Part shown: piece after piece, positions 35,713 to 43,889 of the stretch
How positions within the stretch are numbered: position 1 is the first letter of the stretch
How the letters are laid out: every line of letters starts with the position of its first letter
Source: an uncultured Roseicyclus sp.
GTDB lineage: Bacteria; Pseudomonadota; Alphaproteobacteria; Rhodobacterales; Rhodobacteraceae
DNA length: 64,000 nt
Assembly: GCA_947500415.1 (NCBI GenBank)
Contig: CANMRT010000001.1
Location: 1,266,982-1,330,981 of the forward strand
Reading direction: 5' to 3'
Notes under the pieces: generated by a model
The model's database searches: none
What the model was told of the DNA's origin: nothing
What the model saw: only the letters and a program-made list of their open reading frames with translations
Program-made: the position numbers and the translations under genes

Positions 35713-36065
35713 TGGTCGAATGCAATGAAAATAGCGTGAGCGTGCGTGAGGTTTTTTTGGCCTTAGCAGATGAGCTGCGCTCCCAAGCAGAAATGGCGCA
35801 CCAGATTGATGAATTGCTCGCAGGCTCGGTTTCGATGGAAAACGCGCCTCCGGAACTTCAGAAAGTCGACCGAATACAGCAATCACTGGACGCTCTTTCG
35901 GTTTTGACGACCAATGCAGCGCACGCATTGGGACCCGAAACTGATTGTGCGGTGCGCGTCGTTGACCTGACGCGAGACGTGCGGCTCGAAGCGATCCGCG
36001 CTTTGTTCGATAAAACATCTGGGGCGAACCCCGATGCTCCAGAAGGCGTTAGTTTGTTTTGCTGA
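35712..36065 (+). CDS. Hypothetical protein at the end of the chemotaxis operon
   Basis: A 117-residue acidic, mostly helical protein with no recognised domain (EVFLALADELRSQAEMAHQIDELLAG near the start). Its ATG overlaps the stop of the second cheY by one base, so it belongs to the operon. Size, helix content and position would suit a CheZ-like or other CheY-interacting protein, but no CheZ motif is visible. Confidence 0.65.
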   Translation: MVECNENSVSVREVFLALADELRSQAEMAHQIDELLAGSVSMENAPPELQKVDRIQQSLDALSVLTTNAAHALGPETDCAVRVVDLTRDVRLEAIRALFDKTSGANPDAPEGVSLFC

Positions 36066-36136
36066 CCCCGTAGTTCTTTGGCGCAACAGGTCGGCGTTCC
36101 TTCCGATCAGGCCAGCAAATTTTTCGACAAGCCAGC

Positions 36137-36607
36137 TTAGCCGGAAGTGTCGCCTGCGCGGCGCGTATCAGTCTCGTCGGATGGGGAAGGCCGCCCAATA
36201 TGACGCAAAACCGGTCTGACATCAGCCGCGCGGCCTATGGCAAGCATAACCTCTGACATCAGCACACGAAGGGCTCTATTTTCTGGTGCAGCTTCAATGG
36301 CCGCTACAAGGATTGCATGGGCAGCTTCGCCGTCATCCGTCGCCAAGGCCACGCGTACTTTTGCAGTGACGAGATCGGAGAATTCCAGCACATTATCGTC
36401 CGCGGATGCCGATCTCTGCTTCTCTTCCTCCGCCGCAATCAAAGAACGTGCTTCGCGAATATCGGCAGCTGCCAAAGCACCATTTACAGCGGCCAAAAAC
36501 GAATTGACGTAAGGGGAAATTGGCGTCGTCGAATTTCCGTCTTCTAGTCCCGAGTCACTAGTATCAACTGAAGCAACTGTCGCCGGTCTCTTCCCATTGC
36601 TGCCCAT
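36137..36607 (-). CDS. Hypothetical protein with a possible helical repeat
   Basis: About 156 residues from the ATG at 36607. A Ser/Thr-rich start is followed by helices such as AAIEAAPENRALRVLMSEVMLAIGRA (split motif), which look TPR-like. No signal peptide was seen. It is convergent with the chemotaxis operon. A TTG at about 36682 would lengthen it by 25 residues. The function is unknown. Confidence 0.5.
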   Translation of the reverse strand: MGSNGKRPATVASVDTSDSGLEDGNSTTPISPYVNSFLAAVNGALAAADIREARSLIAAEEEKQRSASADDNVLEFSDLVTAKVRVALATDDGEAAHAILVAAIEAAPENRALRVLMSEVMLAIGRAADVRPVLRHIGRPSPSDETDTRRAGDTSG

Positions 36608-36942
36608 GGCAACACCCCCGATTCTCTGATTGACCACTGCATCCGAAGTGATGCCGCCGTTCACTGAGCCAATACATAGCACGATAACTCATAACGCGGT
36701 TAATTGTTGGTTAATGTAAACGCGAATGCCGCATATGCCAGAAGATTTGCATCTTTTGGCCGAGCCAGACCGCGCGTTGGCTCCGGTCTGAGGTGGCGCG
36801 CGCTTTGCGGGAAGACAGTGGTCAAAACTATCCCTTGCGCCGTTGCGTCACGCTTCGGATTGTTGCAACCTGACGACTTAATGTTCCTCTCCGCCAGCTG
36901 CCCATTTTGCGCGGGTCCCATATTTCATCGTGGAGCTTCCTC
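36608..36942. other. Divergent intergenic region
   Basis: These 335 bases hold no gene with protein character. They are more AT-rich near 36680-36720 (AATTGTTGGTTAATG). They probably carry promoters for the leftward hypothetical gene and the rightward secreted-protein pair. Confidence 0.45.
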
Positions 36943-38652
36943 TTGCTGCCCAAATTTCGTTCGATCGCGTTTCTCTCGGCTGTATCATTGTTTGCCACAT
37001 CGTCGATTTCCTTAGCGCAAGGAATTGATTTACCTGAACAAAGCGTCCTGGAAGCTCAACTTGCAGAGCTGAACCAGAATGTGCCCGGCTCGATCTTCGC
37101 GCTACAGCCTTTCCGCAACGCCCAGGCTTTGACCGGCGAGGATGGCACCACCTACACGCTGACCTCGCTTAACCCCCACGTTAACTCGTGGTTTGTACTG
37201 GAGATTGCCCCGGAAGGGGGGCGGTCGCGCTTCGCTCATTTTGAAAACGGGGCGCCTGAGCTTTGGAACGTCTCACTGATCGACGAAGATGGCCCGACCT
37301 TGTTGATCGAAGGCGACGGTGACAGTTTTGCGTGTGCGCCATGGGATGATGGCGAATTGGAAGAGGCGCAATCCAGCTCGCTCCCATTTGCTCCTGTTTG
37401 CGATTGGAGCCTATTCGTGCGCAATCCCGTCTCTGGGAGTCGCACAACCCGAGAGGCCGTTGCCGAATTCTTGCGCGATAACGTCGTTTTTGGTGAGTCG
37501 ATTGTAAATTTGATTAAGGGCGCCTTTTTCGAAGACGCCTTCATGGTTTCGTCGGAAGGCGAGGAAGAGGTCGAGGAAATCGATGGTGTCGAATTGCTTG
37601 GCAATGCGCAACTCGACAGTACACCCAACATGCGGCCTTATATGGGGTTCGACTTAATTGGCACCGATGCGGGCGCAATGACGGCAGGCGCTTGGTATGA
37701 GGTTGACGGCAGCCCAGGCATCTACGCGTCAGTCATGCAGCCCTCGATGATCGCGAACGACGTGTTCCAGGTTCCCGGTGCGAACGGGCTTGATGGGGTC
37801 GAACGCCGCGCGGACGTATACTTGGTCGCCTTCGATATGGCCCGTTTCGACATCGGGTATGAATTGGGCACCGATCACCCGCGCCTTGGCTGGTCTTCGC
37901 GCCCGTCTAACCGCCACGGACAGGGCCGAGGCCCCGACGGTTTTGACCAGCCTGATCCGCTCGTGCGGACTGGCATGGTAAACCCTGCATTGGTCGAACG
38001 TGTTGCGGCAACCTTCACCGGTGGCTTCAAGCGTGACCACGGCGCATGGCGTTTCGGCGACTACGCGACCTTCAACTACGGGCACCACTATGGCTTCATG
38101 CAGAACGGCGTTTTGCTTTCACGCCTCTGGCCCAATCTTGCGACCATGTATCTGACCCTCGATGGTGAGGTCGGTATGCGCACTTGGACTGAAGAAGACG
38201 AAGCCATGCTCCCCGACTTGATGTTCGCGCGTCAGAACGGCGTTGCCATCATCGAATATGGTGTGCCGGGGCCACGCGTGACCTCCTGGGGCGGTGGCAA
38301 TTGGTCAGGCGATGCGAATGCAACCCTGCGCACCCTGCGCGGCGGGGCATGTGTGCGCACGGTCGAGGGCCGGCAATTCCTGATCTACGCTTACTTCTCC
38401 TCAGCCACGCCCTCTGCGATGGCGCGGACATTCCAGGCCTACGATTGTGATTACGCTATGCTGCTCGACATGAATTCGCAGGAGCACACCTACATGGCGC
38501 TCTACATCCATGACGAAGAGGGTGAGGAAGAAATGGAGTGGCAGCACCTCGTCTCGGGCATGGCCGAGGCAGATCCCGACAATGGCCGCGTTGCGCGGTT
38601 CATCGAAGCGCCGGATAATCGTGATTTCTTTTACCTTTTGCGGAGGCAGTGA
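36943..38652 (+). CDS. Secreted protein, possibly phosphodiester-glycosidase-like (NAGPA)
   Basis: About 569 residues. An N-terminal signal peptide (FRSIAFLSAVSLFATSSISLAQG) ends at a likely AQG cleavage site. The TTG at 36943 is chosen because GTGGAG precedes it; a TTG at 36907 is possible. The C-terminal 200 residues, with ATFTGGFKRDHGAWRFGD, GFMQNGVLLS, TLDGEVGM and ATPSAMARTFQAYDCDYAM, resemble the order of motifs in NAGPA-type glycosidases; the usual LDGGGS end is replaced by LDMNS. The central part is unknown. It overlaps the following gene by one base, and the two are likely partners. Confidence 0.55.
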   Translation: MLPKFRSIAFLSAVSLFATSSISLAQGIDLPEQSVLEAQLAELNQNVPGSIFALQPFRNAQALTGEDGTTYTLTSLNPHVNSWFVLEIAPEGGRSRFAHFENGAPELWNVSLIDEDGPTLLIEGDGDSFACAPWDDGELEEAQSSSLPFAPVCDWSLFVRNPVSGSRTTREAVAEFLRDNVVFGESIVNLIKGAFFEDAFMVSSEGEEEVEEIDGVELLGNAQLDSTPNMRPYMGFDLIGTDAGAMTAGAWYEVDGSPGIYASVMQPSMIANDVFQVPGANGLDGVERRADVYLVAFDMARFDIGYELGTDHPRLGWSSRPSNRHGQGRGPDGFDQPDPLVRTGMVNPALVERVAATFTGGFKRDHGAWRFGDYATFNYGHHYGFMQNGVLLSRLWPNLATMYLTLDGEVGMRTWTEEDEAMLPDLMFARQNGVAIIEYGVPGPRVTSWGGGNWSGDANATLRTLRGGACVRTVEGRQFLIYAYFSSATPSAMARTFQAYDCDYAMLLDMNSQEHTYMALYIHDEEGEEEMEWQHLVSGMAEADPDNGRVARFIEAPDNRDFFYLLRRQ

Positions 38653-39680
38653 TGGGATTTCGAACAACAATCAAAGCAGCATGTGCAGCAGCTGCGCTGG
38701 CCCTGACCGGAGCCGCCGCTGACGCCCAATCCCTTGGGGAGCGGAATGAGCTGTTGTTCCAACAGCTCCAGCAGATCCGGGGCCTGTCGAATTCCGAAAT
38801 CAACCGTGTCCGCCAGATCTTTGCCAACTCGCCAAACGGCTGGATGGGGCAGGGCAATCCAGCGGTCACTCAGCACCCGTTCACGCCCGAAGAGGCTGCA
38901 TCACGCCTTGGCGGAACGGTCGAGCAGGTGCAGGCGAGCTATCGCAACCGCGAATATGAACGCATCTGTGGTGGGCCCTACATGGTGCCGCTCTACGATC
39001 CTGAAACGCAGACGGCGCGTGACGCAACGGTTTGTGCCGACATGTTCGAATACCCCAATATTCCAATGGTTTACCCCGTCGTTTGGGTTCGCGCGAATGA
39101 GGCCGCGCAGCTGTGCGCAGCCGAAGGCGGCCGCATCGGCGATGCGCACGAATGGGAGGGAGCCGCGGCTGGTCAACTTCTACCGCCGGATTATCCGTTC
39201 GACATGATCCGAGGTATGGGTCTTTCGGCGGCGGTCAACACGATGCGCAACTGGCACAACAACCACTACGCCAACACTTCGGGGACTTATTCCATCGGCG
39301 CTTGGCAATCGGGCGTCTGCGCGACCGGCTCTTTCAAGAACGCGTCCTGCAATGGTGGGAGTTTCCAAGGCTGCGGGTCCAACACCTATCCTGCGGGCAG
39401 CTTCCCGTCCTGCCAGTCACCGCTCGGTGTTTATGACATCGACGGCAACGCGGCGGAGCATATGAACCTGCCATTGGCCGAGGATCAGATGGCCTCTGCC
39501 GGGTCCACGACCCTAGGCGTAACGGAGATGAAGGGATCCTGGTTCATCTGGGACACGATCCGCGCCCATGAACATTGGGCTCGCTGGCGCGCCCCGTTCT
39601 GGCATGGCACTCGCGTGATGAGTGAGGGGAGCCACCGCAACTATCACCTCGGCTTCAGATGCTTCCGGGACGTGCGATAG
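38652..39680 (+). CDS. Secreted formylglycine-generating-enzyme-like (SUMF1) protein
   Basis: The 342-residue protein has a signal peptide (ACAAAALALTGAAADA) and a C-type-lectin-like SUMF1 fold: PVVWVRANEAAQLCAAEGG, IGDAHEWEGAA, GVYDIDGNAAEHMN, and the closing HLGFRCFRD. Formylglycine-generating enzymes activate sulfatases, but this fold also serves other binding or catalytic jobs. The ATG at 38652 overlaps the previous stop (TGATG). Many cysteines in the 300-345 region suggest disulfides in the periplasm. Confidence 0.78.
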   Translation: MGFRTTIKAACAAAALALTGAAADAQSLGERNELLFQQLQQIRGLSNSEINRVRQIFANSPNGWMGQGNPAVTQHPFTPEEAASRLGGTVEQVQASYRNREYERICGGPYMVPLYDPETQTARDATVCADMFEYPNIPMVYPVVWVRANEAAQLCAAEGGRIGDAHEWEGAAAGQLLPPDYPFDMIRGMGLSAAVNTMRNWHNNHYANTSGTYSIGAWQSGVCATGSFKNASCNGGSFQGCGSNTYPAGSFPSCQSPLGVYDIDGNAAEHMNLPLAEDQMASAGSTTLGVTEMKGSWFIWDTIRAHEHWARWRAPFWHGTRVMSEGSHRNYHLGFRCFRDVR

Positions 39681-39702
39681 ACCTGCAGATAAAAAACGAA
39701 AG

Positions 39703-39727
39703 CGGCGCCCCGAGAGGCGCCGTTTTT
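39703..39727 (+). terminator. Rho-independent terminator between convergent genes
   Basis: CGGCGCC at 39703-39709 pairs with GGCGCCG at 39716-39722, followed by TTTTT at 39723-39727. AAAAAACGAAAG lies before the stem, so it could also work for the leftward gene. It ends the secreted-protein pair. Confidence 0.88.
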
Positions 39728-39744
39728 CATTGAAAGTGAAGTGC

Positions 39745-41277
39745 TTAAAGCGAAGCCAGCCGCACCGTTGCACCGGTTAGTGCGCCATCAGAATTCAGGA
39801 AGCCTGCATAGCGCTCATCCGTCAGCAGCTCTCGCAGATCGACGGCTTGGCCATTCACATATGCCGTGCGGCTGACCAGCCGGATGCCGTGGGAATAGTC
39901 GGCGTAGTACTCGCCGTGGACTGTCGAAAGCGGCTGGACCGCGTTTCCATTGGTGCGGTGCCAGCCATAGATCGCCACGCGGCCTGGATTGCGGGACAGG
40001 CGGTTGGCGATGACCAGGTCTTTCTTGTGGCCAGCAACCAACATGCCCTGCTGCGCACCGGCGCGGGCAAATTGTGCATCGACTGTCTGATCGTGGGTCA
40101 CGAAGTAATTCGTGCTCGACATGGCAGAGCCGGGCGTCATTGGCGACGGTGCGACACGGATGTCAGCCTGCTGATAAATCGCGTCCACCATCGAAGTCGT
40201 GGGCAGGATCATATCGAAGGCATCGGCCACACGCAGGGCAGCGGGCAGGCCAAGCGGCACACGGACATGGTCGCTGTCTGATCCGATGGCGAGGTAATCG
40301 GGCGTCACGCAGATCGTGACCTCAACCGTGCGCCCACCGACGGTGCCATTGAAGGTCACCGGATGCAGATCGCGCATGTAGCCTGGCATATTGCCGGCCA
40401 GCGCTTCATCCACTAACCGGTTGTCGCGGTTCGAGCCCGAGCCATTGCCTACAGCAGCCATCACTGCGGCACCACCGGATGCACCAGACGGGCGGCGCGG
40501 CATTTCGCGGGCAAGTCGAGGTGAACAATCGCCACCGCCAAACAGACCGCCACGCGGGATTTCAGCAGCACCCGGCGCTTCGGCGCGGGCGACTTCAAGC
40601 CCAAGATCGTCAGGGTTCAACGCGACACGCGTGACCAGATCGTCGGGGCGGAGGGAGGGGCGCGGGCTGGCAGCGGCCAGCAATTCCGACGTCTGCGGCC
40701 CGGTCACGGGATCAGGCCAAGCCGGTGTCGTTGTGCCGTTCGGGCGCGCGACCGGCAGCGGGAATGTACGCGCCCTCGCGATAGTGATGTTGCGCGCGAT
40801 TGTCAGGATGTCGGGGCCTTGCGAAGGGCGCGGGGACGGCACGAAGTCGGGGCGACCTTCCACGACTGTGTAAAGCGGCGCGCCGGTCACGTTGGGCGTA
40901 TCAGCCGAAGGCGCTTCGGTGCCAGCAAGCGAAGGTGCCGTTCGAGTCCGCGGGCCCATATCGATGGCGACGGAGACGGTTGTGTCGAAGACTTCGGGCA
41001 GAGGGTAGGCGTGATCAGGCTGCACCTGGGGTGCGGGCGTTGCAGCGGCGGTCCGCTCAATTGTAGCGCGCTGCGCGTCCATTGCATTGGAATAGACCAC
41101 AAAACCGCAGGCCGAGGTCATCACGGTCGACGCCAAAACAAGACCCAATACACCATTCGGGCGCTCAAAGAACCCCTGTTTGCCTGCTGCCTGTGTGTCG
41201 TTCGGCTGCACGCTGCCGCGCGTGCCTCGAGCCTGTGCGCGTCCCCGCACAACTCGCGCCGTTGCTGTCCCGTCCAT
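39745..41277 (-). CDS. Membrane-anchored hypothetical protein with conserved C-terminal domain
   Basis: A 510-residue protein. Residues 1-40 are charged, then one membrane segment (VLGLVLASTVMTSACGFVVY, about 43-62), then a proline/alanine-rich stretch to about residue 270, then a folded C-terminal region. The C-terminal part has VTICVTPDYLAIGSD, GHKKDLVIANRL, YGWHRTNGNAVQPLS and YYADYSHGIRLVSR, which look like active-site-type motifs. I do not recognise the family. It is convergent with the secreted pair, ending 17 bases from their terminator. Confidence 0.6.
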   Translation of the reverse strand: MDGTATARVVRGRAQARGTRGSVQPNDTQAAGKQGFFERPNGVLGLVLASTVMTSACGFVVYSNAMDAQRATIERTAAATPAPQVQPDHAYPLPEVFDTTVSVAIDMGPRTRTAPSLAGTEAPSADTPNVTGAPLYTVVEGRPDFVPSPRPSQGPDILTIARNITIARARTFPLPVARPNGTTTPAWPDPVTGPQTSELLAAASPRPSLRPDDLVTRVALNPDDLGLEVARAEAPGAAEIPRGGLFGGGDCSPRLAREMPRRPSGASGGAAVMAAVGNGSGSNRDNRLVDEALAGNMPGYMRDLHPVTFNGTVGGRTVEVTICVTPDYLAIGSDSDHVRVPLGLPAALRVADAFDMILPTTSMVDAIYQQADIRVAPSPMTPGSAMSSTNYFVTHDQTVDAQFARAGAQQGMLVAGHKKDLVIANRLSRNPGRVAIYGWHRTNGNAVQPLSTVHGEYYADYSHGIRLVSRTAYVNGQAVDLRELLTDERYAGFLNSDGALTGATVRLASL

Positions 41278-41449
41278 CTTGAGGCACTGCCCCTTTTGTT
41301 ATGCTTACGCGGTGCCTTCCGCGTGTCGCTGTCCCTTCGATTTCAACGTCCCTATTCTGGAAGTGTTAAATTAGCAACAAGACCAAATCAGATTGTACCG
41401 ACCGCTTGAAATTTGCGCGGAATCTTGCCAGCCGCACGCTTCGATCCGC

Positions 41450-42184
41450 CTACAGCGATGTCTTCTTGAAGACAGGCTCCGGAATGTTGCGGATCACGGC
41501 CATCACTAGTCGCCAGATCGACCGCGTGTAGATCACGTTCTTCTGCTTTTGGACGGCGTTCAACACGGCCGCTCCAACCTCTTCAGGCTCAGCCGTCAAA
41601 GGCCCCGGCGTCTCCATTCCATCCAGCATTACGGTACGAACGAAGCCCGGCTGCACAGTCACCACATGCACACCCTTCTTAGCCAAGCGATTGCGCAGTC
41701 CCGACAGGAAAGCAGTGAATCCTGCTTTGGCCGAACCATAGACGTAGTTCGACGCACGACCCCGGTCGCCCGCGACCGATGAGATGCCAACGATGGTTCC
41801 TGAGCCACGCGTCTCCATGCGGTTTGCCAAATGGGCCAACACACTAGCAGGCCCCTCAAAATTCGAGCGCATGACATGAGCCGCCGCCTGCGGGTCGGCT
41901 TCGCTTTGCGACTGTTCGCCCATCGCACCTACGGCGCAGATCGTAACCTCCGGCAGGGCAGGGAGGCCGTCGACGAACGCGCCGTGACTGTCGAGTGTTA
42001 GCGCGTCGAAGTCGTGCAGCGTCACCTCAACCCCGAAGCGCGTGCGCAGGTCAGCGGCGTCATCTTCCAACCGCGACGCATTTCGCGCGGCCAATTGGAT
42101 CGGGTGGCCCGCCTCGGCAAAGCTGCGCGACACGGCCCGTGCGATACCGGAGGCCGCGCCAAGGATCAGGACCGGGCCGCTCAT
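41450..42184 (-). CDS. Short-chain dehydrogenase, DprE2-like (2'-keto-arabinose reductase)
   Basis: The 244-residue short-chain dehydrogenase has an atypical N-terminal NAD motif, ILGAASGIARAVSRSFA, and a catalytic set of Ser in GISSVAGDRG with YVYGSAKAG (Tyr, Lys). DprE2 in mycobacteria reduces the 2'-keto intermediate to decaprenylphosphoryl-arabinose. The link rests on its 4-base overlap with a DprE1-like oxidase gene and on overall resemblance. It is the last gene of a four-gene operon. Confidence 0.82.
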   Translation of the reverse strand: MSGPVLILGAASGIARAVSRSFAEAGHPIQLAARNASRLEDDAADLRTRFGVEVTLHDFDALTLDSHGAFVDGLPALPEVTICAVGAMGEQSQSEADPQAAAHVMRSNFEGPASVLAHLANRMETRGSGTIVGISSVAGDRGRASNYVYGSAKAGFTAFLSGLRNRLAKKGVHVVTVQPGFVRTVMLDGMETPGPLTAEPEEVGAAVLNAVQKQKNVIYTRSIWRLVMAVIRNIPEPVFKKTSL

Positions 42185-43482
42185 AGCCCCAGCCTTTCCG
42201 ATTGCAGTGAGGTAAAGCGTTCCGAAAGACCCGCCTGTTTGCGCATGGCGGCGAAGGCCTCCGCGCGCGGGTCGGCTTTGGCCACGGCCTCGGGCATACG
42301 GGCGTCCTTGGCGAGGTAGAAGCGCCCGCCATGGGCTAGGGTTATGTCATCAAGTCTGCTCATCAACTCAAGGCTCCGTTCTGACGCGGGGAAGTCCAGG
42401 GCCAGCGTATAGCCGGGCATTGGGAAGGAAAAATGACCGGATTGCGGCCCGAAACGTTTCAGCACCGACAGGACCGATCCGACTCGAGCTTCGGCGATTG
42501 TGTCCATCAATTCGGCCAACCCGGTCGCAGAGTTCTCTTGGGGCAAGGCACACTGGAATTGCAGGAACCCCTGCTGCCCATAAAGGCGGTTCCAATTGGC
42601 CAGGGCATCCAGCGGATAGAAGTAGCTGTCCCAATCCACCAGCGCATGGCCCGCCCGCCTCGCCCCGCGACGCCAGTAAATACCGTTAAGCGCGCGCAGC
42701 CAAAGCCCGCGAAACAGGAACGGTGGCGCGCCGAAGGGGACCGGCAGCTTGCGTTTGCGTTGCACGTTGAACGGACGCCACCGGCTTGGCAGGTCGTCTT
42801 CAGTCGCGTGACGGCCCAGAAGAAGCAAAGAATGCCCATGGTGCGGCCCGTCGGAGCAGTCGATCCACGCAACCGAATAGGGGGCATCGAGCGTATCCCC
42901 AAAGGCGTCAAGCGTCTCCGAAAGCGACGTCAACGCCCGCGTTTCCTGCGCGATATACATCGTCTCAACGGTGCGCAGCCGGATCTGCGCCCGCAGGATC
43001 ACGCCTGTCAGGCCCATGCCCCCAAGCGTCCAGTCGAACAAATCATCACCGGGGCGCGCCCGCGTCACCTCGCCATCCGGGCCCATCACATCAACCCAAT
43101 CCACACAGGCCCGGAAAGAGCCATCAAGGTGGTGGTTCTTGCCATGCACATCCGCCGCAATCGCGCCGCCAAGGCTCACATATTTCGTGCCGGGCGTGAC
43201 CCATGGAAACCAGCCCCGCGGCAGGAAGGTGTGGATGATGTCGGCCAGCAGCACACCCGCCTCGGCCACCAATACGCCATCTTCAAAGGACAGCATCCGA
43301 TCCATTCCGGTCATGTCGAGCGTCTGGCCGGGGTTCAGCGCGGCATCGCCATAGGCGCGTCCGTTACCGCGCGCGATCAGCGGCGCAGCTTGAACCGCTG
43401 CCGCAACGTCGCCCTCCGATCGCGCCGTCACAACCTTGCAATCGGCCATCGGAAACCGGCCCCAACCGCCGATCCGGCTCAT
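42181..43482 (-). CDS. FAD-binding oxidase, DprE1-like (decaprenylphosphoryl-ribose 2'-oxidase)
   Basis: The 433-residue enzyme of the VAO/PCMH flavoprotein family has GNGRAYGDAALNPG, WVTPGTKYVSLGGAIAADVHGKNHHLDGS (split here), and WTLGGMGLTGVILRA. The GGAIAADVHGKNHH region with MSRIGGWGRFP at the start is characteristic of DprE1. It would oxidise the C2 hydroxyl of a polyprenylphosphoryl ribose. Its start overlaps the GtrA gene and its stop overlaps the DprE2-like gene, each by 4 bases. Confidence 0.87.
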   Translation of the reverse strand: MSRIGGWGRFPMADCKVVTARSEGDVAAAVQAAPLIARGNGRAYGDAALNPGQTLDMTGMDRMLSFEDGVLVAEAGVLLADIIHTFLPRGWFPWVTPGTKYVSLGGAIAADVHGKNHHLDGSFRACVDWVDVMGPDGEVTRARPGDDLFDWTLGGMGLTGVILRAQIRLRTVETMYIAQETRALTSLSETLDAFGDTLDAPYSVAWIDCSDGPHHGHSLLLLGRHATEDDLPSRWRPFNVQRKRKLPVPFGAPPFLFRGLWLRALNGIYWRRGARRAGHALVDWDSYFYPLDALANWNRLYGQQGFLQFQCALPQENSATGLAELMDTIAEARVGSVLSVLKRFGPQSGHFSFPMPGYTLALDFPASERSLELMSRLDDITLAHGGRFYLAKDARMPEAVAKADPRAEAFAAMRKQAGLSERFTSLQSERLGL

Positions 43483-43889
43483 GCCGCGCCCTCGTGGAAC
43501 ACAAAGCGGCGGTCGAGCTGGTATTTGGTGACATAGCCGATGGTCAGGCCGATCACGGCCCCCGCCTCCCGCGCAAAATCGGTGCCCCAGATCAGCCAGA
43601 AGCCCGTTTCCGTGGCCCAGAAGATCACCGTCGTGGCCACGCCCATCAGGGTATAGAGCCCAAACTGCTTGCCCTGCGCCACAGCGCCTGCCGTTTGGTC
43701 AAAGAAGATCCATCGCTTGTCGAGCACGTATTTCACAACCAGTCCGGCCAGCGTTCCTGCGCCAAGGGCCAGCGTGAACCATAGGCCAGTTTCTCCGCCC
43801 AAAAGCACCAACCGCTGCACCGCAAGGTTCACGACGACAGCCACAACCGCAAACGCCGCATAGCGGATCACAAGGGTGGTGCGGGTCAT
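43479..43889 (-). CDS. GtrA-family membrane protein
   Basis: The 136-residue product has four predicted membrane segments and the family's KYVLDKRWIF and TKYQLDRRFVF basic motifs. GtrA proteins are thought to move or help recruit lipid-linked sugars at the membrane. In mycobacteria a GtrA protein (Rv3789) lies beside dprE1. The same neighbour relation holds here. Confidence 0.85.
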   Translation of the reverse strand: MTRTTLVIRYAAFAVVAVVVNLAVQRLVLLGGETGLWFTLALGAGTLAGLVVKYVLDKRWIFFDQTAGAVAQGKQFGLYTLMGVATTVIFWATETGFWLIWGTDFAREAGAVIGLTIGYVTKYQLDRRFVFHEGAA

